Assembly: GCA_016271365.2 (NCBI GenBank)
Contig: CM028136.1
Coordinates: 472,500,001-472,564,000 of the forward strand
Source of the DNA: Neoceratodus forsteri
Taxonomy: Eukaryota; Chordata; Ceratodontiformes; Ceratodontidae
Direction of reading: 5' to 3'
Length of the DNA stretch: 64,000 bases
A model generated the notes under the pieces. The model was given only the letters and a program-made list of their open reading frames with translations. It made no database searches and was not told where the DNA came from. A program made the translations under genes and the position numbers. Every line of letters starts with the position of its first letter. Position 1 is the first letter of the stretch. Of this stretch, positions 21,280-32,398 are shown one piece after another.

Positions 21280-22022
21280 ATTTTAGCCCTAACCACCACC
21301 TCTGGTAGACTATTTCAGGCATCCACCACCCTCTCTGTGAAAAAAATATTTTCTTACATTTCCCCTGAGCATTCCCCCCACCTAACTTCATTTTGTGCCC
21401 CTTGACTTGGAGCATCTCTTACTTTGGAAGATGCTTTCTTCCTGTACTCTGTTTATACAGTTGATGTATTTGTATGTCTAAATCATGCCCCCCTTTCCTC
21501 CAAGGAAAACATATTTATCTCCTTTAGTGTTTCCTCATATGTCTTATCCTGCGGCCCTGCACCATTTTAATTGCCCACCACTGAACTGCCTCCACCCTGT
21601 CTATGTTCTTTCTCAGATCTGGCCTTCAGAACTGGACACAATATTCCAGGTGCAGTCTCACAAGCGTCTTATACAGAGGCAAGATGACCTTTCTCTTTCT
21701 ACTCATGATACTCCTCCCTCCCTATGCATCCAAGAATCTGGCTAGCCTTTCCAACCACCTTATCACACTGCCTAGTTTCTCTTAGGTCTTCCGAGATGAT
21801 AACTCCAAGGTCCTTTTCCTGCTTTGTAATTGTCAGTACCTCCCCACCTAGTTCATACTTTGCCCCTGGGTCCTGCTGCCCTATGTGCATGATCCTGCAC
21901 TTCTTGTATTGAATCCCAGCTGCCCTTTTTCAGACCATATCTCCAGTTTTTTAAGGTCTTCCCTCATTTTTTCAACACCCACTGGCATGTCCACACTATT
22001 GCACACCTTTGTATCAACAAAT
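21280..22022 (-). mobile_element. Old CR1 LINE fragment (3' part)
   Basis: The minus strand gives the CR1 ORF2 C-terminal region. The frame 21890-21699 reads MHIGQQDPGAKYELGGEVLT, EKDLGVIISEDLRETRQCDK and KASQILGCIGREEYHE. Further 3' are degenerate versions of the [23 protein letters not shown] and VVDTWNSLPEEV segments. It is more diverged than the 798-6134 copy, with several indels and no clear terminal octamers, so it is probably an older subfamily. At its 5' side it is cut by the foldback starting at 22023. Confidence 0.75.
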
Positions 22023-22219
22023 CCTAGTGTGAAAATCCACTGTCCCGTGGAAGACATGTCTTGCTGCTGGAACCGGTGATTGCTATATGAAAAATAAGGT
22101 AAGTGCAGTTGAAAACCCATTGAAATACACTGAACTGCACTTATCTTATTTCTCATATAGCAGTCCCCACTTCCAGCAGCAAGATGTGTCTTCAATGGGA
22201 GAGGAGATCTTCACACTGG
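22023..22219. repeat. 197-bp foldback (palindromic MITE-like) element
   Basis: The left arm CCTAGTGTGAAAATCCACTG ... GACATGTCTTGCTGCTGGAA ... GCTATATGAAAAATAAGGTA pairs with the right arm read in reverse (CCAGTGTGAAGATCTCCTCT ... CACATCTTGCTGCTGGAAGT ... GCTATATGAGAAATAAGATA). The loop is about 25 bp around 22115. The arms are roughly 85% alike by eye. It sits at the 5' break of the CR1 fragment. Confidence 0.85.
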
Positions 22220-22536
22220 CACCTGTTCAGGTGAGTGAGGGTTTGTAGGGAGGTCTGAGGATGTGGGTGATGGGTGCTCAGTGGGAGGTGGGGCTGGGCT
22301 GGGGGGATAGGAGTCACATTGCCACCCATTCTGCCCTATTAATCCCTATCTAGTGTGAGGCCCCATGCCAAAACTGAACCCTGGAGCCCTCCTTTCCCCC
22401 ATGATACTCTTGTGTCTATCCCATTCATTCTTAAAGGGGAATTGTCACCAATATCCCTGAAAGTATCCTGATCCCCAGTCAGATTTTCAACCTGTGCAGC
22501 TGTGTCTGACACTTCAGTAGTGCATTCCTCAAGTTT

Positions 22537-22551
22537 AAATGTTTATTTATG
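22537..22551. repeat. Target-site duplication of the full-length L1, 5' copy
   Basis: AAATGTTTATTTATG is repeated exactly at 29667-29681. Confidence 0.9.
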
Positions 22552-22679
22552 GGGGTCATGTGATGCCACCAAGCTAGAAGCAGCATGGTTTTGCAGCTGC
22601 ACTCCACAGTGGGTTTAATTAGTTCTCTCCTTACCTCTTCATGAATTTTTGTCATTATCCTGACTGAAGTGTGTCACTG

Positions 22680-23522
22680 ATGTCTACCAAATCTGAACTG
22701 GATAAGGCTGTTGCCCTGGTGAAAAAGAAATACAAACTTTCTGCATCTTCTCCAGCTGCCACTGATGGACCGGGGCCTAGTCCAGATACATGTGTTGAGT
22801 GAGAATTGTAGTCTAGTCTGCTCGTGAGAGAGCTTGGAGAAATAAAAGCATTTATTGGAGGCATCTGGAATGATTTGAACCATATAAAGTTTCAACTTAC
22901 AGCAGTCTGTGTTTCTGTGGAAGCCCTTGGTCTCCTTGCGGAACATGCCAAGAACAGGATAAGTCAAGTGGAAGACTGGGCTTGGCGTGCGGAATGGAGA
23001 TTGGGCCTAGCAGAAAGGGTGATTAGATTGCTTTGAAATAAAGTAGATGATCTTTAGTCCCAGCATAGAAGGAGCAACATCTGGTTATTTGGGCTACCAG
23101 AGTGCTTGGAGGGTGCAGATATGGTTTCTTATTTACAGTCTAACCTACCTATTTGGTTGCAGTGGAGCCCTGGTAATGAGGTGGAGATTCAGTGGGCTCA
23201 CATAGTTCTACTGGACCCCCTCTGGTGGATAATACCGCTCAACCTCTGCCAGTGGTATTTAAAATGCTCAGATACCCTGATAGAGAGAAAATCCTCAGGG
23301 ATGCTTTGGCAGGGAAGGAAGAATATCCGAGTTAATGGAGTCCGACTTATCTTCCGACAAGATTTTCCCAAAAGAGTTATTCATCTTTGGAAAGCTTTTG
23401 ATCTGGCTCACAATTTACCTAGAGAGCAAGGACTCAAATGTTTTATGTTACCGGAAGCGACACTCAAAATACTGGACCATAACAAATCAGAATGGTTTAC
23501 CTCTCCAGCTGAAGCTCTATAG
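22680..23522 (+). pseudogene. L1-type ORF1p (coiled coil, RRM, C-terminal domain)
   Basis: The start region reads KSELDKAVALVKKKYKLSAS-like sequence on shifted frames. The frame opening at 22824 (RELGEIKAFIGGIWNDLNHI ... RISQVEDWAWRAEWRLGLAE) looks like the coiled coil. After a stop, RRSNIWLFGLPECLEG leads into the RRM-like part at 23106-23519. That part includes VEIQWAHIVLLDP (the E-RAHR block of L1 ORF1p), KCSDTLIERKSSGMLWQGRK, GVRLIFRQDFPKRVIHLWKA and LKCFMLPEATLKI, which is the C-terminal domain. ORF1p is the RNA-binding trimeric chaperone of L1 RNPs. At least two internal stops are present. Confidence 0.75.
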
Positions 23523-23964
23523 TTCCTGAAGGAGCAGAACAGAGCTGTGAGGGATGGAGCTTTGAGAAGCCATCAGAAAGATTGGAACCCCCCTCACCCT
23601 CAGCTGCAGTGAGTGAAGGACCGTTCACCTCAATCCTTTTCAACTACAGAGGAAGCAATTATTATGGACCCGGTTTCATCAGAGATTCCCAGGGATGAAG
23701 ACTCCATGGACTGAATTGTGGACAATGGCTGAAAATGGTTTGTTCTCTTGACCTATGGAATAGCTCACTTTGGGTTAATGGAAGTGGAGGGAGAGTTGCT
23801 TTATTTCTGAGCTGCGATAAGCTTATTTGAATGGCATAACTGATCTCAGTTAGAGATCTCTGTTTGAGGGTTTTTTTTTGGTAATGCTTCGATCCAGATG
23901 TTAACTTCCCCTGTCAGAGAGTACTACTCCTCAGCAGAATAAGCCCCTCCTCACCCTGTTGGGC

Positions 23965-24480
23965 ATTGAACTATTTGAAATAGGTATTTGGGCTCATGTA
24001 TGGGGGGGTGTGCAAGAAGCACTGTTTCTGTTACCTACTCTAAATCAATGATAATTCTTATTCACACTGTTGTGCAGTCTGGAATTAGGGGCTTCGAAGG
24101 ATGGGAAGTGGAAAATGGACACCCTAGCAGAGGTCTGCATCCTCTGAAAAACTGTTACTACTGCATGGGGTGGGAATTGCTTATAGCAGCTCCTTCTCCT
24201 TGAGTGGCATTGTGTCACTTGAAAAGGAAATACACACCAACATATGCGCTAGTTTGGTTGCCTGTTTTGAGTAACTGATCATGTTTTATTCATAAACTGT
24301 TATGCGACCTGGGACCAGGGGCTGCAATGGTTAGAACATGGAAAATGGATGCTATAGAAGAGGGTTGGACCCTTTGGGAACTTATCTTTACTGTATGGGA
24401 TGTAATTTGTTTATAATATGGACTTTCAGCATCCTTGATGGAACACTTCGGATAATGGACAGTGGTTCTAAGAGTTTCTG
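23965..24480 (+). repeat. Tandem duplication in the L1 inter-ORF spacer
   Basis: Two diverged units of about 230 bp. CTGGAATTAGGGGCTTCGAA...GGAAGTGGAAAATGGA (about 24080) is repeated as CTGGGACCAGGGGCTGCAAT...GAACATGGAAAATGGA (about 24309). Both are followed by TACTGCATGGG/TACTGTATGGG and TTTATA-like ends. Confidence 0.7.
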
Positions 24481-24786
24481 CAGGGTGGACTTGCAAAGGG
24501 TAGACTGTGTCAATCATTAGTTGAGAAAGGGGGGGCACTGACTATGGTTTGTAGGGTTTATTAAGGTGAGGTGGGGGGATGACCAGGGTGTGCCTTGGAG
24601 AGATTAACAACATGCATGTATCACACCTATCATCTTTTTTGTAAATAGTTTATGGGAGTTTGGGGTGGGTTGTAATTGTTTCTCTGTTTCAATTCTTGTC
24701 TGCTGGCCTGTGGATTGTGGGCTGTGGTTCTGTTGCTGCTGGGGATCCAAGGAGCCTGGGGGAGGTATCCTCTAAAAAGAAATTTA

Positions 24787-27700
24787 TGGCTACGGCATCC
24801 TTTAAAGTGCTGTCCTGGAACATGCAGGGGATGAATGGGCCAGTTATACATAAAAGGGTGCTCATGCATATAAGTAAATTGGGTGGTCAACTGATTTTTT
24901 TTGCAGGAGACCCATTTACTTTCCAAGGAAGTGGAGCGCCTCCAGCCCAGCTGAAAGGGGCAGATGTTTGCAGCCTCATGTACTTCTAAAAAGAGGATAG
25001 TGATGATACTTATTGCCCAGGGGCTGACTTGGGTCACCAAACAAGTGACAAAAGACCATCTAGGTAGATGGCTCCTGGTCACCTGCACTCTAGATGGTCA
25101 CTTGTTTACCCTAGTTTCAGTTTATGGCCCCAACACAGGTAGGGGCATTGTTTTTTAATGAGCTTTGTCATATTTTACATGATAAGGTTGAAGCTGCTCT
25201 GATAGTAGTTGGGGATACAAATTAAGTCCTGTACCCAGTCTGTGATCACAGTGGCACTCCCTTAAGGCTGACCATGCCAGGTTCCAGAGCTTTATCCCAA
25301 TTATTGGAGGACCTTGAGTTATGTGATATTTGGTGTATGTGTAACCCCAATGGTATGGACTATACATTTTATTCTACTGTACACCAGATGTATAGTCACA
25401 TTGACCTATTGTTAGTGTCCCAGGTTCTGCTAAAACAATCCCTCCATGTTGCCATGGAAACCAAACTTATTTTCAGTCATTCCCCTGTAACATGGACAAT
25501 CATGGGTGATCAGAGGAGTGATAAAAATGACACATTGGAGGTGCAATGTTAGTTTCCTTTTGGAATGTTCTTTTCAGGACTGTATGTGAAAAGAGGTTCA
25601 GGACTATCTGATGGGGAAAATCATACAGGCACTGTATCCTCTCAGTTGGTTTGGGAGACCCTCATGGCCTATTTTTGGTTATGGTGATTTTGTATTCCTC
25701 AGCATATAAGAAGGAATGGCAAGCCAAATTTCATGCATTAGAATCACAGTTAAATGAGATTGAGAAGTTACATAAGGCAGGCTTCCGGAACCCCTCCTTG
25801 ATAAAGCATATACGGGACTTGAGGTTCCAGATTAACCTGTTGAATACTCAACAGGCAGAGATGGAACTGTATAGAACATGACAAGCAAATTTGGAATGGA
25901 GGAAAAAGGCAGGTCTGTTAGCCTATAGGGCCAAAAGATGGAGAATTCTAGGATAATCCCAAGGGTCAGGTAGGCTGGGGACTAAGGGTTGGATCTGGGA
26001 AGGGGGATCAGTCGGGTTTTTTATGATTATTACTGCCAGTTATACTCTTCTAGAAGGAATTCTGATGGGGATGACATGGATATACAGACTTTCTTAAATT
26101 CTCTATCATTTCCCAGTCTTTCTGAAGAACAGTGGAAAGTGTTAGATAGTCCTATTTCAACTAGGGAAATCAAATCCACTATAGGGCTGCAGGGGGAGTG
26201 AATCCAGGTACATATGGATTCCCCATTGAATTTTACAGGGTGGTGGGGGACTTACTTTGCCCATTGTTTGCAGAGGTCACAGACATAGCCTGGAAAAAAG
26301 GCAAGCCCCTCCAAAAAAATGTACGCTGCGCTTATTTCTGTTTTGCCCCAAAAAGATAAGGATCCCTATCAATGGATAAATTACTGCCCAGTGTCTCTCC
26401 TCAATGTGGACTACAAATTGCTGGTCAAGGTCCTTGCCAATTGGATGGCCACATTCCTACCTAGTGGGATTTGTGGGAGGGAGGGATGGGGGATCACATA
26501 CGTCGACTTGTTAACCTTTTTGTGTCTCACAGGAGACCTCCAGAATATCAGCAGTGGTTGCCCTCAACACAGAAAGGCATTTGATACAGTAGAATGGCCT
26601 TACTTACTGGCATCTTTGAGGAAATTTGGTTTTGGTCCTCAGTTTATGCATTTGGATTCCGATCATATATTTCTCCCCTCGGGTGTCAGTGTTAATGAAT
26701 GGTAGGATTTCTCTGACTTTTCCGCCAGAATGGGGCACGAGTCAAGAATGACCCCTTTTCCTGGCCCTTTTCCTGTTGGCTGATGCACCATTGGCTCAGA
26801 AAATCAGAGAATCTTCGGAGATAGAGGGCATTCAAGTGGGTTCCCAAATTTATAAAACTATGCTGTTTACCGATGACGTATTGTTGACACTGAGGAATAT
26901 TGAAACCTCACTGCCCAAACTGATCCAGTTACTCAGCTATGTTTCTTCCCTCTCGGGGTTGCAAAACAATTGGAGTAACAGATTCTTCCAATGGGTAAAG
27001 GGGGGATATACCCTTACCAGTACCCAGTTTATTATTTATTTATTTTTTGAAGTTTGATAACTGGGTAGGCCCACTGGGCCCCGAGGGTCCTTTTTTAAGG
27101 GATGACCCGGAGAGACATTAAATAGTAATTACATGAAATTACATGGTACATGGTTAAGAGACATTACAGAGGTATTAAACAGATATACAGGTACTATACT
27201 ACAGTTTTGACATTGATTATTACAGTGGAGGCATAAAATCCAAGAGGTTTGTGACAGCTCTTATCAGGAGGGGATCTGCTTAGTCAGAGGGGAGCCATCA
27301 GGAGCCATGACATAGGTAGGTGCTTACCTCGAGTAAATGACCCTTGAGCCTGGTACAGAAGTACCTGAGCGAGGGGGCTTCCTGGATCTCTGGTGGAAGT
27401 TTGTTCCACAGATGTGGGGCTGGGTAGGAGAACGATTTCTGGCCTGCACTGGACCTGACCCTAGGGGTTTCAAGTAGGGTCCTTCCTGTGGACCTTAGGT
27501 TTCGAGGGTTAAATTTGGTGGCTAAGGTTGATGAGATGCTGTGTGGCATTGTGGGGCTGAGTAGTTTAAATGCAAGGCAGAGGAGGGGGTATTGGAGATG
27601 AGCTTCGAAAGAAGGCCACTGTAGTTTGACAAGCATGTTGCAGTGGTGGCTTCTGGAATAATCCTGGGTGGTAAACCTTGCTAACTTGTTGTATAGGATC

Positions 27701-29330
27701 TGCATCCAGTGGACCTCCAGCTTGGCCATACCCTGGATTACAGTTTAAGTTGGGCTAAAGACCCTATAACATATCTAGGGATACTTATCTTCCCCTACTT
27801 GTTCAACTGGCCTTCCCTGAACCTTCAGCCTTTATTGAACAAGTTAAAGGGAGATATAACTAGATGGAAAAATCTCCAGTTATCTCTGTGAGGTAAAGTA
27901 CAAGTGCTTCAAATGATTTTTTACCTATAATTTTGTATGTTATGAAATACCTCCCATTCAAGATCTCAGAGAACTGGTGGAGATGGTTCCATTTGGTAAT
28001 ATCCTCCTTTTACTGGGAGGGAAGGAAACCCAGGCTCTCGATGACCAGGTTGATGGCACCTTATAATAAGGGGGACTTTGCTTCACCTTGGCTTCAAGGA
28101 TATTACATAGGAATGGGTCTCTGTCATATTTGATATTGGCTCCATTCAGAGCAATGGGAATCCACCATCCATTGGTTGGTTCTAGAGAGGGACTGGGGCT
28201 CCAACCAACCCCTTGAATGTGTGTTATGGGACAATGCTATCTTCTCTCCTCTCTTACCTACTTTAGAATATGCGTCTTATGTGTGGAGGCTAGCTAAGAG
28301 ATATTTAGGACCTGGTTGGCAAGTGTCATTGTTTCTTTGGCACTAATGGTACAATCTTCAGTTGACCATGGAGGGTGCTCCAATTTCATGGCTGTTATGG
28401 GTTAAAGGGAATCTCAAAAGGGTAAAGGATTTATTCTCTCTTCCCTTGGGAAGCTTTAAATCATTTCAAGAGCGTCAACATCAGTTCTACCTTCCTCCCT
28501 CTCACTATTGGTGTCATCTCCAATTACGACATTTGATAGGTTCCAGGTTGGGAGGTTCCCTTATTTAGCTGGGTTCTGGTTTATGGGAGAAAGTTTCTGG
28601 GAAGGGAGGTATAACTCAGGATCCTCCTACCACCCCCTAAATTAGGGACCATTTATAGTGTTTTGCAGGAGAAGGCTGCTCCAAACATGAGCAAATTACA
28701 GCAGAGATGGGAACACATGTTGGGTCACTTCCTCGAGGAAGATGAGTGGGAAACTATTTGGGCTAATGCATATGGTGTATGCAAAGACTCAGCTGATCAA
28801 TTGATGCAGTTGAAAACATTACTGTTCTGGTAAAGAACCCCTGCCTCCCTTGTACCTTATGTGGTTAGTTCACCACCCTAGGTGCTGGCGCTGTGATAAA
28901 GATAAGGGCACACTGATACATGTCCTGTGGGAGTGCCCTAGGATAGTATTATGGTGGAAAGAAGTGATATGACTTATGGATCAAATTTTGGGAGTCAGTG
29001 TTGCAGCAGAGGCCTCTCTTGTGGTACTAGGGAATACTTTAAAACTTCAGGGTATTAATTCCTACCAGCGAGACTGGTTTATGACAGCTATAACAGAGGC
29101 TAAGTGCCTGTTGCTATGTCGCTGGTGTTCAATAGAATTCCCTACAATAGACAGATGGTTGGATAACATGCTTAAAGTGGCAGGGTATGAGCAGGTAGCC
29201 ATACGCGAACATGAGAAGTTTGCTCATGTCTAGCAAACATCTTTGGATTATTTAGGTAACCCTGTACCAAAGGAGTGGTTATGGTTTGCTTCCCGTATGG
29301 GACCAGGACTAGTCAACACTGGCGAAAGGT
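24787..29330 (+). pseudogene. L1/Tx1 ORF2: APE endonuclease, RT, C-terminal zinc knuckle
   Basis: The endonuclease starts at about 24787 with MATASFKVLSWNMQGMNGPV. LQETHLL (catalytic Glu) follows in a shifted frame at about 24913. Then come LVSVYGPN, VVGDTN with a stop (normally GDFN), YSHIDLLLVS and FSHSPV (terminal H block). RT shows VLPQKDKDPYQWINYCPVSL, RKAFDTVEWPYLLASLRKFG and LFTDDVLLTLRN (YADD box as FTDD) at about 26319-26950. After the nested LINE, ITYLGILIFPYLFNWPSL and YLPFKISENWWRWF continue. The C-terminal CWRCDKDKGTLIHVLWECPR at about 28883-28942 is the CCHC knuckle. Numerous stops and shifts make it inactive. Confidence 0.85.
27032..27735 (-). mobile_element. Nested LINE 3' fragment (L2/Rex1-like)
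   Basis: This minus-strand insertion interrupts ORF2 of the L1. One frame is open for 143 codons (27729-27301): KLEVHWMQILYNKLARFTTQ, CLAFKLLSPTMPHSISSTLA and SFSYPAPHLWNKLPPEIQEA. The last is the C-terminal motif (AP-LWN-LP) of L2/Rex1-type ORF2 proteins. The 3' UTR ends ACCCAGTTATCAAACTTC then (AAATA)n-like repeats at 27032-27060. The open frame and clean tail make it look younger than its host. 5' truncated at about 27735. Confidence 0.75.
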
Positions 29331-29666
29331 GCTAAAAGGTATTCTATGAGGGCCATGATGGGGCCCAATTTGGTGTGTGGGATCTTCCTTCTTTTTTGAT
29401 TCTATGTTGGACATTTCTAAGGGTTGTTTTTATGAATCAATGTTACATTTTTCCTCCCCTGCAGTGACAGGGTCATCTTGGGTATTTTTTTATTTAGAAT
29501 ATGTTAACTGTTCCCATCTGTTCATTTTGTACCCATGGGTGCTCTTAGATTGTATCTCCAAGGAGTGCTCTCCACTCCAGCTAGGTAACCATGTGGTATT
29601 GGCATGTTAAGTATGAGTTTTATGTAATACTGTTGTTTAAATAAATCAATAAAATATAAATTAAAA

Positions 29667-29681
29667 AAATGTTTATTTATG
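29667..29681. repeat. Target-site duplication of the full-length L1, 3' copy
   Basis: Exact repeat of 22537-22551, immediately after the A-rich tail. Confidence 0.9.
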
Positions 29682-30660
29682 CAAGCCCTTTGGGTGCATT
29701 TGTTGCACCTGTACAGCTCCATTTTCACACTTGTTCAGTAGCGCATGACGTCAGTGACGGGCTCCACTCTGGGTTGCAGTACTGCAAGTCATGGTGTCTA
29801 AGTGTATGAGGGACTATCCATGTGGCAGTTTTGGGGTTTTTAATAAACATGTTCTCGCTGTTTTAAATGTTTCCTCACATTCTGGAGTGTTCCATGATGT
29901 GTCTTGCACTGATCAATAATGTTAAACGTGATTCTACACTGACAATTTTCAACTTCTCTCACTACTCAGTGAAGTCAGACTGTCAACTGTGTCAGTGATA
30001 GAGTAAACAGAGTAAACCACAGGTTTTCAAGCTCCTCAACATATATTAATAAATAATACTGTTGTGGGAATAGGTTGCTCTGTGGGTGTACTAACCTGGT
30101 TTGTACTGATACCGGTAATGCCCCCAAAAAAGATCAGCCGAGGGATGAAGGGGTTATCACTGTCACCATGTCTGAACGTGGAATCACATTTCGCATTGTG
30201 GGTTGAACTTTTTTTGTGAGAGGTTCTAATGGTGTTATTTAATTTTTCAGGTGTTGTAGTTTTGTGTCAAGAAATGTTTAACTTTTAGAGGGGTTAATTG
30301 TTTTTTTAAATTTAGGTTTATCAACCATCTGTACATATACAATAAACTGAACAATAAAAAAATGACTGGTGTCCAGTGAGTTACTAATATGTGTGACACT
30401 GGCACATATGTGATAGAGCACATCATAATACTGCTTTGACATATTCCTAATACAAGTATATGTATACACATAATTGCTCCAGATCACTGCCTGCCATCTG
30501 TCAGGAGTATAGAGTGACCTGCATGTCATGTTATAAAGTTGACGTCCCTCTCTGCCTGGCATAGTACCCATCTACACCACCTTGGGGTAAAGCTTTGTGT
30601 TCTTTGATTCAAGGCAAATGTTAACTGTTCAATTGAATACATTTCCTCTACCATCTCTGT
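29682..30660. other. No recognised gene
   Basis: AT-rich sequence. Before the L1 insertion it was contiguous with the sequence ending at 22551. No recognisable coding or repeat structure. Confidence 0.4.
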
Positions 30661-30930
30661 TCAGTTCTGCAAGGATGGAGGGCTATCTGAGAGCCATCTG
30701 TGAGTTATGACCTTCTGGGCCACCACCACTATTACTCTTGTTTTCAGCTGGTTTGGGAGATCACCTTGCTTGAGTGAATAGTCCCATCCTGACAAAATGT
30801 TAACAGTAAATGAATACATCTGTGCCCTTCCTGGGAATTTTAGGCTCACATTATAGAATTGAAAGTACATTCCCCAGACAAATGAGAGATCATTCCCATT
30901 CCCAAATTCTCCATGCATGCAACCTGCTCA
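30661..30930 (-). pseudogene. Possible Harbinger (HARBI1-like) transposase remnant
   Basis: The minus-strand open stretch 30918-30664 contains FYNVSLKFPGRAQMYSFTVN, which resembles the F-x-NVx-KxPGxxHDSxxxxNS block of PIF/Harbinger nucleases, with the diagnostic H-D replaced by Q-M. LSGWDYSLKQGDLPNQL may be a decayed LLGDSGYPLxPxLxTP segment. No HTH domain or terminal repeats were found. The call rests on one block. Confidence 0.3.
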
Positions 30931-32398
30931 TTTCTTTTCTGGTCAGTGTTTCCTGGATCAGGCAACTGCATATTTTACTGATCAGCACTACTGTTCTGCA
31001 ATTTGGGTACATACCAAAAACAAGGGCTGCTACAGGTTACAAGAGGGCATGCTAACATAAAAAAAAAATTGATCAACAAACTCGTACACCTGCAGCATAA
31101 CACACTTGTGGTAGCTGAATCAGTCAAGTAGTGCTCCTACAGATTTGTGATTTGGGTATCCATTGATCTCCTCCAGTATTCGCTACGCAGTGAACCTGTG
31201 GTGTCTTCTATGCTGGTGGCAGTCTATGCTTGTGCTTCATCAACTCCATATGATTTATTTCATTTTAACTCGTAACACACATTATCAATGCATACTGGTG
31301 TGGGAACATTCTGTTTTTTGGGGACAGTGACTGATGTTTATTTTGCTACCTCTAGAACAAAAGCATAGGTCAGCTAAGAGAGTGGAACTGGCTGCCATGG
31401 TCAATAGGTAATACTGCATGTAGTACCATGATTGCAGGATTACCTGACTTATTTGAAGGAGCTGTAATCAGCATCTACCTAGCAGCTGCCAGTGCTGTGT
31501 ATGTCTGAATACCTCTCATGAGCTAGCAAATCTCCATCCATTGCCAAATTGTGTGTGTGTTGGGGGGGGCAATAACATTGATTGCCTATGATGAATATGT
31601 TGAGGGAAAAGGTACGAGGTACATTGTTGGTTTCACTGAGCAGGAAGCTAATGTGGTTGTACTCCTATATGTAAGTGCCTCTAGTAGCTGTAAACTTGAT
31701 AATCACAACTGTATTTTTGGATACATGATTTACATGTATCTCCTGCAAAGTTCATCAGTGCTCCTGCATAGTAAGAGTCCACCAAACTTATGACCACAGC
31801 TGATTCCCAACAACTGAGGCATTTGAGATGATAAAGTGATGGCAATAAAGTGGAATCTCTGTCATGAATTTTATTGTATTTTATTTGATGTGAGGACCAT
31901 ATGGAGAAAAAATAAGAAATGGTACCAGTCCCTTGCTATTCATATATGTAATGCATGTTTAACTGCCTCTGGTACATGGTAACTCCAGTAGCATAATAAT
32001 CTTTTTTTTTCAAACATGTTTTATTCTGGTAATTCCATCAATCCTTTGCAAGTTACGCCATGCTCCTATGTAGAACCTTCTCCCCCCACCAACCCCAAGC
32101 TGTGGCCACAGCTGAGTCCCCAAAAAGTATCCTGTGGCTCTTGAAATGATGAAATCCATGTCTGATTGACCCCTGGTTGATACCAGCATGGCCCCCACAC
32201 CCCACTTTATGGCTGCAGACAGATCATAGAAAGTACACAGTGGCTTCACAAAAGATGTTATTGTCCTTTTCACATGGGTGCCTCCCTGCTATATAGTAAT
32301 ACCCTCCCTGCTTCTTAACAATACATATTGGCCATTTGACGGCTGATGCTAAATCCGTCTGGTGAATTATACTGTGTGAATTCAGCAGTGGCAATATG
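30931..32398. other. No recognised gene
   Basis: No recognisable gene. A minus-strand frame at 32273-32013 has no similarity I can name. Confidence 0.4.

Larger units (their letters stand above)
22552..29666 (+). mobile_element. Complete L1/Tx1-type LINE insertion
   Basis: The element begins GGGGTCATGTGATGCCACCA right after a 15-bp TSD and ends in an A-rich tail (AATAAATCAATAAAATATAA, then AAAAAA) right before the second TSD copy at 29667. It has a short 5' UTR, ORF1 (22680-23522), an inter-ORF spacer with a tandem duplication, ORF2 (about 24787-29330) and a short 3' UTR. Length is about 7.1 kb including a nested 0.7-kb minus-strand LINE (27032-27735). Both ORFs carry many stops, so it is dead even though the TSD is perfect. 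Confidence 0.88.
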
